From an uncultured Clostridia bacterium (GTDB lineage Bacteria; Bacillota; Clostridia; Christensenellales; Borkfalkiaceae), in assembly GCA_947628675.1 (NCBI GenBank), contig CANRAR010000006.1, positions 1 through 64,000 on the forward strand: DNA of 64,000 nt, read 5' to 3'. Below, one piece after another: positions 1-7,610 of the stretch. The stretch's first letter is position 1. Every line of letters begins with the position of its first letter. The notes under the pieces are model-generated. The model made no database searches. It worked only from the letters and a program-made list of their open reading frames with translations, and was not told the origin of the DNA. The position numbers were made by a program, and so were the translations under genes.

Positions 1-11
1 CCGCTTTTTAA

Positions 12-50
12 TGATGCGTCCCGATCCATATCTACCCGCAGTAGAACTCC
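12..50 (+). repeat. Family F repeat copy 1 (GATGCGTCCCGAT + TCTAC..GTAGA)
   Basis: The copy has GATGCGTCCCGAT followed by a short dyad TCTAC..GTAGA. The same two-part motif recurs near 391, 446, 7327, 43122 and 43184. Confidence 0.75.
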
Positions 51-240
51 CGTCCCGCCTTTTCGTCCCTCGCCCGCACAATAGCCCCTCTGGCGGAAGA
101 TTCCGCCTTTTCCCCTTGTCGAAGCCACCGCTCTCCCTTGCCCCGCCCCCCTGTCGAAGCACCCCTTGCCCTCCTCGACCCCCTCAACCCCCTTGCCTCC
201 CTTGCTCTTCTTTCCCCTGCAAGTTTTTTCTTATCTTTAT

Positions 241-373
241 TGAAATCCCCCCGTTCGTTCTGTTCTTTCCCGCTTAATTTCCCTCTCTTTCTATCTCATC
301 CCGCCATTGAAATCCCCCCCGTTCGTTCTGTTCTTTCCCGCTTAATTTCCCTCTCTTTCTATCTCATTCCGCC
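241..373. repeat. 67-bp direct tandem repeat, two copies
   Basis: The segment starting TGAAATCCCCCC at 241 is repeated from 308 with one extra C and one or two substitutions near the end. Both copies include GTTCGTTCTGTTCTTTCC and run to CTATCTCAT. The copies are so similar that the duplication looks recent. Confidence 0.85.
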
Positions 374-387
374 CCTTAATACGCGCC

Positions 388-417
388 AGAATTTAACTCT
401 ACCCACAGTAGAGTTCT
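388..417 (+). repeat. Family F repeat copy 2
   Basis: This copy has the dyad AACTCTAC-N5-GTAGAGTT, preceded by a degenerate ACGCGCCAGAAT form of the conserved GATGCGTCCCGAT arm. Confidence 0.7.
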
Positions 418-444
418 ATTTTTCAAGCCATTTTTCGCCCAAAA

Positions 445-467
445 GTAACTCTACTCCCGGTAGAATT
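445..467 (+). repeat. Family F repeat copy 3 (dyad only)
   Basis: AACTCTACT followed by GGTAGAATT is present without a recognisable GATGCGTCCCGAT arm. Confidence 0.6.
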
Positions 468-694
468 GCCAATTTTTCTCCCGAATTTTGCCGATTTTAC
501 CCGCCTTTTGCCCCTCTTGCTCCAAATTTTCGCCCATTTTGCCCCTCCCCCCCCCGCTTTTCGTCAATTTTACCCGCCTTTTGCCCGCGTTTTCCCCGAT
601 TTTACGCTGCCCCCTCATTATTCTCCCCCCGTTACCACACTCTCGCCCCCCCAAGCGCCCCACAAAAAAATTTTGTAAAATTTCAAACAAATGT

Positions 695-723
695 TTGACA
701 AACATCTGTTCGGGGTGTATAAT
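695..723 (+). promoter_or_regulatory. Consensus SigA promoter of the radical SAM gene
   Basis: TTGACA (695-700), a 17-nt spacer and TATAAT (718-723) match the sigma-70/SigA consensus exactly. Only six bases separate the -10 box from the ATG at 730, so the expected transcription start falls on or next to the start codon and the mRNA is probably leaderless. Confidence 0.9.
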
Positions 724-729
724 GAAACC

Positions 730-1983
730 ATGATTTCCGAAGAGAAACTTCACATCCTCACCGAGTGCGCAAAATACGACGTCTCCTGCTCGTCCTCGGG
801 GAGCGCGCGCAAAAACGCGGGCGGCATGGGAAACGGCTACGTTTCGGGGTGCTGCCACTCCTTCACGCCCGACGGCAGGTGCATTTCGCTCCTCAAAATC
901 CTGCTGTCCAACGACTGCGTGTTCGACTGCAAGTACTGCATGAGCCGCCGCGCCTCCGATGTGCCCCGCGCCACCGCCGAGCCCGATGAAATTTGCGAGC
1001 TCGTCATGGACTTTTACAAGCGCAACTATATCGAAGGCCTCTTCCTCTCCTCCGCCGTGCACGTCTCGCCCAACTACACGATGGAGCGCCTGCTTCTCAC
1101 CGTCAAAAAACTGCGCACGGAGTACGGTTTCCACGGCTACATCCACCTCAAGGGCATCCCGAAAGCCGACCCCATGTACGCATTTGAGGCGGCGAAGTAC
1201 GCCGATAGGATGAGTTACAACGTGGAACTCCCCTCCGAGCGGAGCCTCAAACTGCTCGCCCCGCAGAAGAGCCGCGAGAGCCTGCTTCTGCCCATGCGGC
1301 AACTTGCGAAGGAGCGGCAAATTTTCAAGGAAGAAAAGCGGCGCGGCTATTTTCTGCCCGCGGGGCAGACCACACAGATGATCGTGGGCGCGTCGCCCGA
1401 GCCCGACGGGCAAATTTTGCGCCTCTCGCAGGCGCTGTACCGTGCAAACGGGTTAAAGCGCGTGTATTTTTCCTCGTATACGCCCGTCGTGCACGATTCG
1501 CTCCTGCCCGATGCACCCGCGGCGGCCATCCGCGAGCATCGCCTGTATCAGGCCGATTGGTTGTTGCGGTTTTACGGGTTCACGGCGGAGGAGATCTCCC
1601 CCGAGGATGAAAACCTCTCCCTCGAACTCGACCCCAAGTGCGCGTGGGCACTCAAAAATATGCACCTCTTCCCCGTGGAAGTCAACCGTGCACCCCTCGA
1701 GGTGCTCCTGCGCGTGCCGGGGATCGGGGCAAGGAGCGCGTATAAGATCATGCAGGCGCGGCGGTATACGTCGCTCACGTTCGACGATCTGAAGCGGATG
1801 CGCGTCGTCCTCAAGCGGGCGCGGCACTTTCTCACGGCGGGCGGAAAATTTTACGGGGAAAAACAGCAGGAGGCGGTGCGCGGACTGCTCGTAGCAGCGG
1901 AAACCCGCGCAAACGCCGTACAACTCAATATGTTTTCCCCCATGACGGAGGCAGCGCGGAGTGCGCTGACGGGAGAATTATGA
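730..1983 (+). CDS. Putative DNA modification/repair radical SAM protein
   Basis: This 417-aa protein resembles the TIGR03916-type radical SAM family that is thought to act on DNA. The radical SAM [4Fe-4S] motif C-x3-C-x2-C is visible as CVFDCKYC near residue 57. A helix-hairpin-helix segment near the C-terminus (LLRVPGIGARSAYKI) fits DNA binding. The ORF track starts 13 codons upstream, but that start lies inside the promoter, so I chose the ATG at 730, which begins MISEEKL. The gene overlaps the next one by 4 bp (ATGA), which implies translational coupling. The two families are known to be paired in Clostridia. The exact substrate is unknown. Confidence 0.88.
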   Translation: MISEEKLHILTECAKYDVSCSSSGSARKNAGGMGNGYVSGCCHSFTPDGRCISLLKILLSNDCVFDCKYCMSRRASDVPRATAEPDEICELVMDFYKRNYIEGLFLSSAVHVSPNYTMERLLLTVKKLRTEYGFHGYIHLKGIPKADPMYAFEAAKYADRMSYNVELPSERSLKLLAPQKSRESLLLPMRQLAKERQIFKEEKRRGYFLPAGQTTQMIVGASPEPDGQILRLSQALYRANGLKRVYFSSYTPVVHDSLLPDAPAAAIREHRLYQADWLLRFYGFTAEEISPEDENLSLELDPKCAWALKNMHLFPVEVNRAPLEVLLRVPGIGARSAYKIMQARRYTSLTFDDLKRMRVVLKRARHFLTAGGKFYGEKQQEAVRGLLVAAETRANAVQLNMFSPMTEAARSALTGEL

Positions 1984-2705
1984 TCTATTTTTTCGACGGT
2001 ACCAAAGAGGCGTTTTTGTGCGCCTTCGCGCGCGCGTTCTCGGATAGAGAGGCGGTGCTCACTTCCATGAATGCCCAACTTTCACTGGGGCAACAGTCCA
2101 TCTTCGTGCCTGCGGAAGCGGCGCGCGCCGCGCAGATCGAACGGCGGTTGCGCGTTTTCGATAAAAATTGTATGCACGACCTCGATCTCCTCCTCCGCTG
2201 CGGGGATGCCCACAGGGACGCGGCGGCGTTTTCCTACTTCAAACTGCTCGCCGAGAAGAAGCGCCCCGTGCGCGAGATGCTCGCAGAGCCCGCCGTGATC
2301 GCCGCCACCGAGTGTATGCGGCGGGTGGGGTTTGAAGTGCACCGCTTCCACGGGTTCGTGCGCTTTTTGGAGTGCGAGAGCGGCGCGCTGTACGCCCCCA
2401 TCTCGCCCGACCACGACATCTGCGACCTGCTCGTCCCCCACTTCCGCGCGCGCCTGCCTCAGTTCCCCTTCGTCATTCACGACGTCAAGCGCAAAAAAGC
2501 CGCCGTCTACGACGGCTCGCACGATTTCCTCGCCCCGCTCGACCGCGCCGAGGTTGCGCTCTCGGCGGATGAGGCGGCTTGGCAGTCGCTCTGGAAGAAT
2601 TACTACGCGAGCGTGAACATCCCCTCGCGCGAGCGCTTAAAGCAGATGCGCGGCTATATGCCCGTCCGCTATTGGAAATTCATGCCCGAAAAACAGGGCA
2701 TCTAA
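1980..2705 (+). CDS. TIGR03915/DUF4130 family putative DNA metabolism protein
   Basis: This 241-aa protein begins MIYFFDGTKEAFL, a start typical of the TIGR03915 SAM-associated family with a DUF4130 domain. Members sit directly downstream of the HhH-containing radical SAM protein, as here, with a 4-bp ATGA overlap. No classical catalytic motif is obvious to me. The C-terminal region (MPVRYWKFMPEKQ) is the typical family ending. It presumably works with the upstream enzyme on a DNA lesion or modified base; this is inferred from the pairing and not shown by the sequence. Confidence 0.85.
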   Translation: MIYFFDGTKEAFLCAFARAFSDREAVLTSMNAQLSLGQQSIFVPAEAARAAQIERRLRVFDKNCMHDLDLLLRCGDAHRDAAAFSYFKLLAEKKRPVREMLAEPAVIAATECMRRVGFEVHRFHGFVRFLECESGALYAPISPDHDICDLLVPHFRARLPQFPFVIHDVKRKKAAVYDGSHDFLAPLDRAEVALSADEAAWQSLWKNYYASVNIPSRERLKQMRGYMPVRYWKFMPEKQGI

Positions 2706-2863
2706 GCGCCCGCGGCTTCTCCCTCGGTGTCCTGTTGATCCCCCGCCGCCGCGCTCGCCTGATTTTATCCCCTTCCTCTTCGAGGAGGGGGACACAGGGG
2801 GAGGAGCCCTCCCAAAAGCAGTTCGCCCCATGATGAACGCCCCGCGGCTTCTCCCTCGGTGTC

Positions 2864-2915
2864 CGCGTCATTCTGAACCCCCTGGCGGGGGTGAAGAATC
2901 CCGAACAACGAAGTC
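2864..2915 (+). repeat. Family A repeat copy 1 (GCGTCATTCTGA..GAAGAATCCC)
   Basis: The conserved ends GCGTCATTCTGAACCCC and GGGGTGAAGAATCCCGAA flank a small hairpin, followed by CAACGAAGTC. The family recurs near 7527, 14994, 41665, 47211, 47494 and 49026 in either orientation. Confidence 0.85.
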
Positions 2916-2931
2916 GCTCCCAATATCAAAC

Positions 2932-2959
2932 AGCGCCCCGCGGCTTCGCCGCGGGGCGC
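2932..2959. terminator. GC-rich hairpin between convergent genes
   Basis: GCGCCCCGCGGC-TTC-GCCGCGGGGCGC forms a 12-bp stem. It is followed on the plus strand by ATAAAATTGT, so the U-tract is weak. It could terminate the radical SAM operon or the LRR gene, or be part of a repeat. Confidence 0.4.
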
Positions 2960-2968
2960 ATAAAATTG

Positions 2969-3028
2969 TCATTTCGCCCGACGCGTAGCGGCGCACGAAG
3001 TACCAAGCGAAGCGCGTGGAGAAATCTC
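2969..3028 (+). repeat. Short dispersed repeat, CATTTCG..GTGGAGAAATCTC type
   Basis: The sequence CATTTCGCCCG...GTGGAGAAATCTC has the two conserved ends of a repeat often seen between genes in gut bacteria. Only one copy was noticed in the window. It abuts the 3' end of the LRR gene. Confidence 0.5.
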
Positions 3029-3032
3029 TACT

Positions 3033-5144
3033 TCATTCAAAATACGTCACCGTACCGTCTTTTTTCACCGTCCCGTCCGTGCACGTCACGGTGTAATCAG
3101 CGGTACCGTCATCCCAATAACGGTCATCCCAATAGAGGTCTTTCTTAATCGCTTGCCATTCCTCTATCGTTCCCGTGAATTGAATATCCGTTAAATTGCT
3201 ACAACCCCCGAACGCCAAGGGCCCAATCTCAGTCACGCTGTCGGGAATTTCAATGCTTGTCAGCCCACTACAATCATAGAACGCCCACCACCCGATTTCG
3301 GTCACGCTGTCGGGAATTGTAATACTCGTCAGCCCGCTGCAACCACCAAACGCATACCACCCAATCGAGGTCACGCTGTCGGGAATTGTAACGCTCGTCA
3401 GCCCACTGCAACCATAGAACGCCCTCTCCCCAATCCAGGTTACGCTATTGGGAATTTCAATGCTCGTCAGCCCGCTGCAACCCGAGAACGCATAATCCCC
3501 GATCGAGGTCACGCCGCTCCCGATCGTCACGCTTTCAAGCCCGCTGCAACCCGAGAACGCATAATCCCCAATCCAGGTTCTGCCGCTCCCGATGATCGTA
3601 ACACTCGTCAGCCCGCTGCAACCCGAGAACGCATGATCCCCAATCTTGGTCACACTATCGGGTATATCAATGCTCGTCAGCCCGCTGCAACCCGAGAACG
3701 CATACTCCGAAATCAAGGTCACGCCGCTCCCGATCGTAACGCTCGTCAGCCCCTCGCAATCCACGAATGCCCGCGTCCCAATTTCAGTTACGGGGGCATC
3801 CTCATGCCATGCGGAAATCACAATGTCGGTATCCGTACAACTTCCCCGACGCACGACCCAATGATCGCCCGACCTCTCAAATACAAGCCCCTCGCTCGAA
3901 TTATCCTTGATGCCGCAGTTGCATTCGCGGTTTTTCATGTTGTGCTCGTGCCCTTCTTTCGCATACACTGTTCCGCCGACTTTCAGCACGTCGCCCACAA
4001 TCGTGCCTTCTCTCGTTGTAGTGGATGAGCCTGTCTTGTCCATTCCGTTTGAGGGGTCGTAGGAGAGCGTCACTTTTTCGCCATCAAAGGTTATTTTGCC
4101 CCGTTCTCCATCCTCATCTATCCATGTGCCGCCCGAAAGTTTATAAAATTTCTCCATGTTGTACTCTTCCGTCTCGCCGTTGTAGGCATAGTACGTCCCA
4201 TTATGGCGGTTTGCAAGCCCCACAGGAACGGCAATCGCTACAACAATGGCAATAATAAGCACGGCGGCAAGAAAGATTGACAATTTCTTGTGCTCTTTTA
4301 TCCATGTTTCCACCTTTGTAGGCTTCGCCGCCGCGATTTTTGCCTCCTGCGCTTTGACGAGCGCGGGATAAGTCTTGCGGAGATGTGCTCCCACAAAAGC
4401 GCACACAAGAGCGGCAAGCGAGCAAATAAGCGTGAACACAAGCACAAGAATTGGCGCAGTACCCGCCTTCATGAGCCCCAGCCCGCCGTCATCGCTTGCG
4501 ATTTGCCCCATCATGATGCAAGCGATGAGGAAGAGCACAAAAAACAGCACATATCCGATGGCAGTCAGTATGTTGCGCAGAAAAATTTTCTTGCCCGCGA
4601 TCGTAAACCGCTTATCGCGCATATTGGAAAAGACGCAGGAAATGAGGAGGAGGAATGTAATAAACAGCGCAAGGGCGGCAAACACGATGAGCGCCGTCAT
4701 CGAGCCCGTAAAGGACATTCCCGCATAATTAGAACTTTCATACACGTTGCCGTAACTCATGCTCGGGATCTTCTGCCCCATAAATTCGCCGCCGGGCATC
4801 ACCGCGACGGGTGTGAGGAAGAAGAGAAACAGGAGCACGGAAAAGAGTGCGAGGAGCGCCGCGGGCAAAATGCACACTGCGGCATACAGTTTTTTCGTGC
4901 CCGCCGTGACGGGCTTTCCCGCCTTTTGTGGTTGCCTCGCCGCGGGCGAGGTCTGTGGCGCAACGGGCGCGGGCGCACTCTGCGTCTCAAACGAATAGCC
5001 GCACTCCGAGCAAAATTTTGCGCTCGCTTTCAGAACCGCCTTGCACTTGGGGCAAACTTTTTCCTCTTCGAGGAGCCACGGTTCTCCGCACTCGGGGCAA
5101 AACTTTCCTTCAAACTCCGTACCGCATTTTTTGCATTTGTTCAT
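3033..5144 (-). CDS. Zinc-ribbon, multi-TM protein with extracellular BspA-like leucine-rich repeats
   Basis: This 703-aa protein starts with two CxxC-CxxC zinc ribbons (Cys 4/7/16/19 and 31/34/45/48), then has about five TM helices between residues 80 and 312. A short middle domain has a His/Cys motif (GHEHNM..CNCG), and about nine 23-residue LRR_5 repeats follow (consensus FSGCSGLTSVTIPDSVTSIGDYA). Odd TM number and positive-inside loops put the zinc ribbons in the cytoplasm and the repeats outside. BspA-like repeats usually serve adhesion or binding. A clean AAGGAG lies 8 nt before the ATG. Upstream is a structured RNA and terminator (5168-5308) that may control it. Function beyond surface binding is unknown. 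Confidence 0.8.
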   Translation of the reverse strand: MNKCKKCGTEFEGKFCPECGEPWLLEEEKVCPKCKAVLKASAKFCSECGYSFETQSAPAPVAPQTSPAARQPQKAGKPVTAGTKKLYAAVCILPAALLALFSVLLFLFFLTPVAVMPGGEFMGQKIPSMSYGNVYESSNYAGMSFTGSMTALIVFAALALFITFLLLISCVFSNMRDKRFTIAGKKIFLRNILTAIGYVLFFVLFLIACIMMGQIASDDGGLGLMKAGTAPILVLVFTLICSLAALVCAFVGAHLRKTYPALVKAQEAKIAAAKPTKVETWIKEHKKLSIFLAAVLIIAIVVAIAVPVGLANRHNGTYYAYNGETEEYNMEKFYKLSGGTWIDEDGERGKITFDGEKVTLSYDPSNGMDKTGSSTTTREGTIVGDVLKVGGTVYAKEGHEHNMKNRECNCGIKDNSSEGLVFERSGDHWVVRRGSCTDTDIVISAWHEDAPVTEIGTRAFVDCEGLTSVTIGSGVTLISEYAFSGCSGLTSIDIPDSVTKIGDHAFSGCSGLTSVTIIGSGRTWIGDYAFSGCSGLESVTIGSGVTSIGDYAFSGCSGLTSIEIPNSVTWIGERAFYGCSGLTSVTIPDSVTSIGWYAFGGCSGLTSITIPDSVTEIGWWAFYDCSGLTSIEIPDSVTEIGPLAFGGCSNLTDIQFTGTIEEWQAIKKDLYWDDRYWDDGTADYTVTCTDGTVKKDGTVTYFE

Positions 5145-5167
5145 CGTTTTTCTCCTTTTTCCGCGGG

Positions 5168-5308
5168 CAAAAAATAAGGACGCCCGACAATATCGGGCGC
5201 CCGCATTGAGTATCCCGTATTGTCTGCGTCACAATTCCCTGTATGCAAGGAAAAGGATACACCGATGCCGTTGTATCTTTTGCATACAGTATTGAATTGT
5301 GACGCAGT
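5168..5308 (-). ncRNA. Candidate structured small RNA or attenuator leader
   Basis: A promoter at 5312-5340 would start an RNA of about 140 nt. Its first 84 nt form a long imperfect hairpin: outer arms CTGCGTCACAATTC/GAATTGTGACGCAG (14 bp), middle arms CTGTATGCAA/TTGCATACAG, inner GATACA/TGTATC and a GC-rich loop. A rho-independent terminator follows (GGGCGCCCGA-TATTG-TCGGGCGTCC-UUAUUUUUU) just before the Shine-Dalgarno of the LRR gene. The layout fits either an independent sRNA or a leader whose terminator must be bypassed for the LRR gene to be expressed. I do not recognise a known riboswitch or T-box. Confidence 0.55.
5178..5202 (-). terminator. Rho-independent terminator in the LRR-gene leader
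   Basis: On the minus strand, a 10-bp stem (GGGCGCCCGA/TCGGGCGTCC, one G-U) with a 5-nt loop is followed by TTATTTTTT. It lies about 25 nt before the LRR gene Shine-Dalgarno. Confidence 0.75.
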
Positions 5309-5311
5309 TTT

Positions 5312-5340
5312 AGTATACCATGCGGGCGGAAAATTTGCAA
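5312..5340 (-). promoter_or_regulatory. Promoter of the structured leader/sRNA
   Basis: On the minus strand TTGCAA, a 17-nt spacer and TATACT are present, with TGG directly before the -10 box (extended -10). The predicted start coincides with the 5' arm of the long hairpin. Confidence 0.7.
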
Positions 5341-5394
5341 TGCTTTTGCCGAATTTTTGAAAATTTGCGGTTTACGGTGAGAAAAATCGGCGCG

Positions 5395-5889
5395 CTATTG
5401 CCGCGAGACGAGGGATTTGGCGGCGTCGCGGAGGCGGCGGAGGTGCTCCTCCTCATCGTCGCGGAGGCGGGCGAGGACCGCCGCGGCGGGTTCATCTTTG
5501 AGGCAGGCGATCATGCGTTCGTACTCCGAAATGGCGGTGCACTCGGCAGCGATGTCGGCGGCGAGCATGGCGCGCGAGGACTTCGCGTAATTGACGCACG
5601 AGGCGGAGTAGTACGAGACGGGATACGGCGGACAGGCGGTGAACACAGGCGGCGCGCCGAGTTTCACGATGAGCGTCCCCAAAATTTGCAAATGGCGCAT
5701 CTCCTCCTTGGCGATCGACATAAGGAGCGCGGCGAGTTCTTTTTCCCCGCTCCCGCCGAGCAAGATCGACTGGTACACATATTGCAAGACCGCCGTGAGT
5801 TCGCCGTCCTTTCCCGCATACGCGGGCGAGACGACGCGAAGTGCCCGCACGTTCTCCCCGATTTCATTCAGTCCGTAATCTTCCGCCAT
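5395..5889 (-). CDS. Ferritin-like (rubrerythrin-type) diiron protein
   Basis: This 164-aa protein has the four-helix ferritin-like pattern. Helix 1 contains ELTAVLQYVYQ. An ExxH-type motif, KEEMRHLQILG, follows. The second half has AECTAISEYERM and RLRDDEEEHLRRL. These supply the Glu/His ligands expected for a diiron site. It lacks the rubredoxin CxxC domain of classical rubrerythrin, so peroxide or iron handling is likely but not proven. A strong SD (AGAGGAGG) precedes the ATG. It is divergent from the aldo/keto reductase. Confidence 0.8.
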   Translation of the reverse strand: MAEDYGLNEIGENVRALRVVSPAYAGKDGELTAVLQYVYQSILLGGSGEKELAALLMSIAKEEMRHLQILGTLIVKLGAPPVFTACPPYPVSYYSASCVNYAKSSRAMLAADIAAECTAISEYERMIACLKDEPAAAVLARLRDDEEEHLRRLRDAAKSLVSRQ

Positions 5890-5966
5890 GGCTGCCTCCT
5901 CTTTTCCTTCATCGTATGCCGCGCGCCGAAAATGGGTGACGGCCTCAAAATTTCTTCCGCGAACGC

Positions 5967-5995
5967 TTGCCTTTCCACGCGCTTTGTGCTATGAT
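5967..5995 (+). promoter_or_regulatory. Promoter of the YghZ-like aldo/keto reductase
   Basis: TTGCCT, a 17-nt spacer and TATGAT (5990-5995). The ATG at 6006 is only 10 nt beyond the -10 box, leaving a leader of about 4 nt and no room for a Shine-Dalgarno. Confidence 0.75.
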
Positions 5996-6005
5996 TTTTG
6001 TGAAA

Positions 6006-7049
6006 ATGGTGAACGGTATGGATGATTTTACTCTCGGCAACTTGATGCGCAACAAGGAGCGCATCCCCGACCCCATGCGCTACAGGAAGGGGCTCGTGAA
6101 CTATCGGCGCGCGGGCGGAAGCGGGCTGAAACTGCCCGAAGTTTCGCTCGGGCTCTGGCACAACTTCGGAAGCGTGGACAACTTCGAGGTCATGCGCGAC
6201 ATGATCTTCACCGCCTTCGACAGCGGCGTCTGCCACTTCGACCTCGCCAACAACTACGGGCCTCGCAACGGCTCTGCCGAGGAGAATTTCGGCAAAATTT
6301 TGCGCGAGAATTTCCGCGGCTACCGCGACGAGATGTGCATCTCCACCAAGGCGGGCTTCGGAATGTGGAAGGGCCCGTACGGCGACGGCGGGAGCAAGAA
6401 GTACCTCACCGCCTCGCTCGATCAGAGCCTTTCCCGCCTCGGGCTCGACTACGTGGACATCTTCTACCACCACCGCCCCGCGCCCGAGACCCCCATCGAG
6501 GAGACCTGCTACGCCCTCCACCGCCTCGTGGAACAGGGAAAGGCGCTGTACATCGGCATTTCCAATTACGACAAAGAACAGACCGAAGCGGCCGTTGCCG
6601 TGTTCCGCGAACTCAAGACGCCCTTCATCCTCAACCAATTCTGCTACAACCTCCTCGACCGCCGCATCGAGGAAAACGGGCTCAAGCGCTACGCCGCCGA
6701 GACGGGCTTCGGAATTATCGCCTACTCGCCGCTCGCGCAGGGGCTCCTCTCCGACAGGTACCTTCGCGGCATTCCCGCGGACAGCCGTATGCGCAAAAGT
6801 TTCACTTTGAAGGAGGAGCGGCTCACCCCCGCCCTTCTCAAAAAACTGTTCGCGCTCAAAGAGGTTGCCGAGCGGCGCGGACAGACGCTCGCCGAACTCG
6901 CCCTCTCGTGGGTGCTCCGCGACAAAGTTGTGACGAGCGTCATTGTGGGCGCTTCCTCCTCCGCACAGATCCGCGAGAACCTCAAGGTGAACCCCGCTTT
7001 CACCGAAGAGGAACTCGAAGAGATCGAGCGCATTTGCAAGTCGGAATAA
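6006..7049 (+). CDS. Aldo/keto reductase, YghZ/L-glyceraldehyde-3-phosphate reductase type
   Basis: This 347-aa cytosolic NADPH-dependent reductase has the family signatures LGLWHNFG, the Asp/Tyr region FDLANNYGPRNGSAEENFG, ISTKAGFGMW with the catalytic Lys, and the nucleotide-binding C-terminus SVIVGASSSAQIREN. These match the YghZ branch, which reduces L-glyceraldehyde 3-phosphate and methylglyoxal-like aldehydes. The ORF-track start at 5967 lies inside the promoter, so I chose the ATG at 6006 (MVNGMDDF); 6018 is also possible. No SD is seen, consistent with a leaderless or nearly leaderless message. A very strong hairpin terminator follows. Confidence 0.88.
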   Translation: MVNGMDDFTLGNLMRNKERIPDPMRYRKGLVNYRRAGGSGLKLPEVSLGLWHNFGSVDNFEVMRDMIFTAFDSGVCHFDLANNYGPRNGSAEENFGKILRENFRGYRDEMCISTKAGFGMWKGPYGDGGSKKYLTASLDQSLSRLGLDYVDIFYHHRPAPETPIEETCYALHRLVEQGKALYIGISNYDKEQTEAAVAVFRELKTPFILNQFCYNLLDRRIEENGLKRYAAETGFGIIAYSPLAQGLLSDRYLRGIPADSRMRKSFTLKEERLTPALLKKLFALKEVAERRGQTLAELALSWVLRDKVVTSVIVGASSSAQIRENLKVNPAFTEEELEEIERICKSE

Positions 7050-7066
7050 TTGAAATTTTTTTCCTT

Positions 7067-7143
7067 TTCCCGTCCCCGCCCGCGCGCGCAGTTCCCCCCT
7101 ACGGGGGGAACTGCGCGCGCGGGCGGGGACGGGAATTTTTTTT
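7067..7143 (+). terminator. 33-bp perfect hairpin terminator (family E, copy 1)
   Basis: Arms 7067-7099 and 7103-7135 are perfectly complementary with loop TAC, and the 3' arm is followed by a T-run. It lies 18 bp after the aldo/keto reductase stop and should terminate it. The core CCCGCCCGCGCGCGCAG..TTCCCCCC is shared with copy 2 at 46982, while the outer stem differs yet still pairs. Confidence 0.85.
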
Positions 7144-7290
7144 GCGCCGCCGCCGTTTTTGTTCCCCTCTTTTGATTTTTGAATGTTCGAAAAATTGCCC
7201 TTCATTGCAATTTTATCGTACCATACAAATTTTACTTTCGGGGGGATATGTGACAGGGTTTTTTGAAAAATTTCAAAAAATTTTTTGCCC
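7136..7290. repeat. Family E copy 1, distal part
   Basis: After the hairpin come a T-rich spacer and the block ATCGTACCAT...CGGGGGGATATGTGACAGGGTTTTTTGAAAAA. Copy 2 (47051-47202) has TTGTACCATG...GGCGGGATATATGACAGGATTTTTTGAAAAA. Confidence 0.7.
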
Positions 7291-7326
7291 GCCGACGGGG
7301 TCGGCGAAAAAAAGCAAGGAAATAAC

Positions 7327-7362
7327 AACTCTACTGAGAGTAGAGTTAAATCGGGACGCATC
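7327..7362 (-). repeat. Family F repeat copy 4
   Basis: On the minus strand it reads GATGCGTCCCGATTTAACTCTACT followed by CTC and AGTAGAGTT. It is the best-conserved copy, with both the conserved arm and a 7-bp dyad. Confidence 0.8.
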
Positions 7363-7439
7363 GATAAAAGGCAATGGAAAATAAAGCAGAAGGATAAAAA
7401 TAAAAACAGGAAAAGCGAGTTGGGAAACCTCCCCCTGTG

Positions 7440-7516
7440 TCCCCCATTGCGGAGAAAGGCTCCGCAAATCATATGGTCGCCTTTCCCGAAAGCCATAAGG
7501 AAGGCTCCTTTCCAAG
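7440..7516 (+). repeat. Family D repeat copy 1
   Basis: The sequence CCCCATTGCGGAGAAAGGCTCC ... GGTCGCCTTTCCCGAAAGCC ... AAGGAAGGCTCC is repeated with few changes at 49206-49277. Confidence 0.85.
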
Positions 7517-7526
7517 GAGGGGGGCG

Positions 7527-7610
7527 AACTTCGTTGCTCGGGATTCTTCACCCCTTCCCGCGCCCCGCCCCACAGGGGCGGGGCGCGGGAAGGGGGTTCA
7601 GAATGACGCG
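7527..7610 (-). repeat. Family A repeat copy 2 with an extended hairpin
   Basis: GGATTCTTCACCCC and GGGGTTCAGAATGACGCG flank an enlarged palindrome (CTTCCCGCGCCCCGCCCC / GGGGCGGGGCGCGGGAAG), showing that the centre of family A is variable while the ends are conserved. Confidence 0.8.

Larger units (their letters stand above)
1..690. other. Non-coding, pyrimidine-rich stretch with small repeats
   Basis: No convincing gene lies here. The plus strand is very rich in C and T from about 50 to 680, and the ORFs in the track are low-complexity P/S/F-rich translations of this bias. The stretch contains three copies of the CTCTAC..GTAGAG repeat (family F) and a 67-bp tandem duplication, annotated separately. 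The strong promoter of the next gene begins at its right edge. Confidence 0.7.
2706..3032. other. Intergenic repeat mosaic between two convergent genes
   Basis: No gene is seen. The stretch holds a 23-nt direct repeat (CGCGGCTTCTCCCTCGGTGTCC near 2710 and 2842), one family A repeat (2864-2915), a GC-rich hairpin (2932-2959), and a CATTTCG...GTGGAGAAATCTC element (2969-3028). The last resembles a short dispersed repeat common in many bacterial genomes. Confidence 0.7.

Noticed and set aside
7136-7250. Minus-strand ORF starting MKGNFSNIQKSKEGN in family E copy 1 as a small gene
   Set aside because: The frame has no stop until deep into the antisense of the aldo/keto reductase, and no SD is present.
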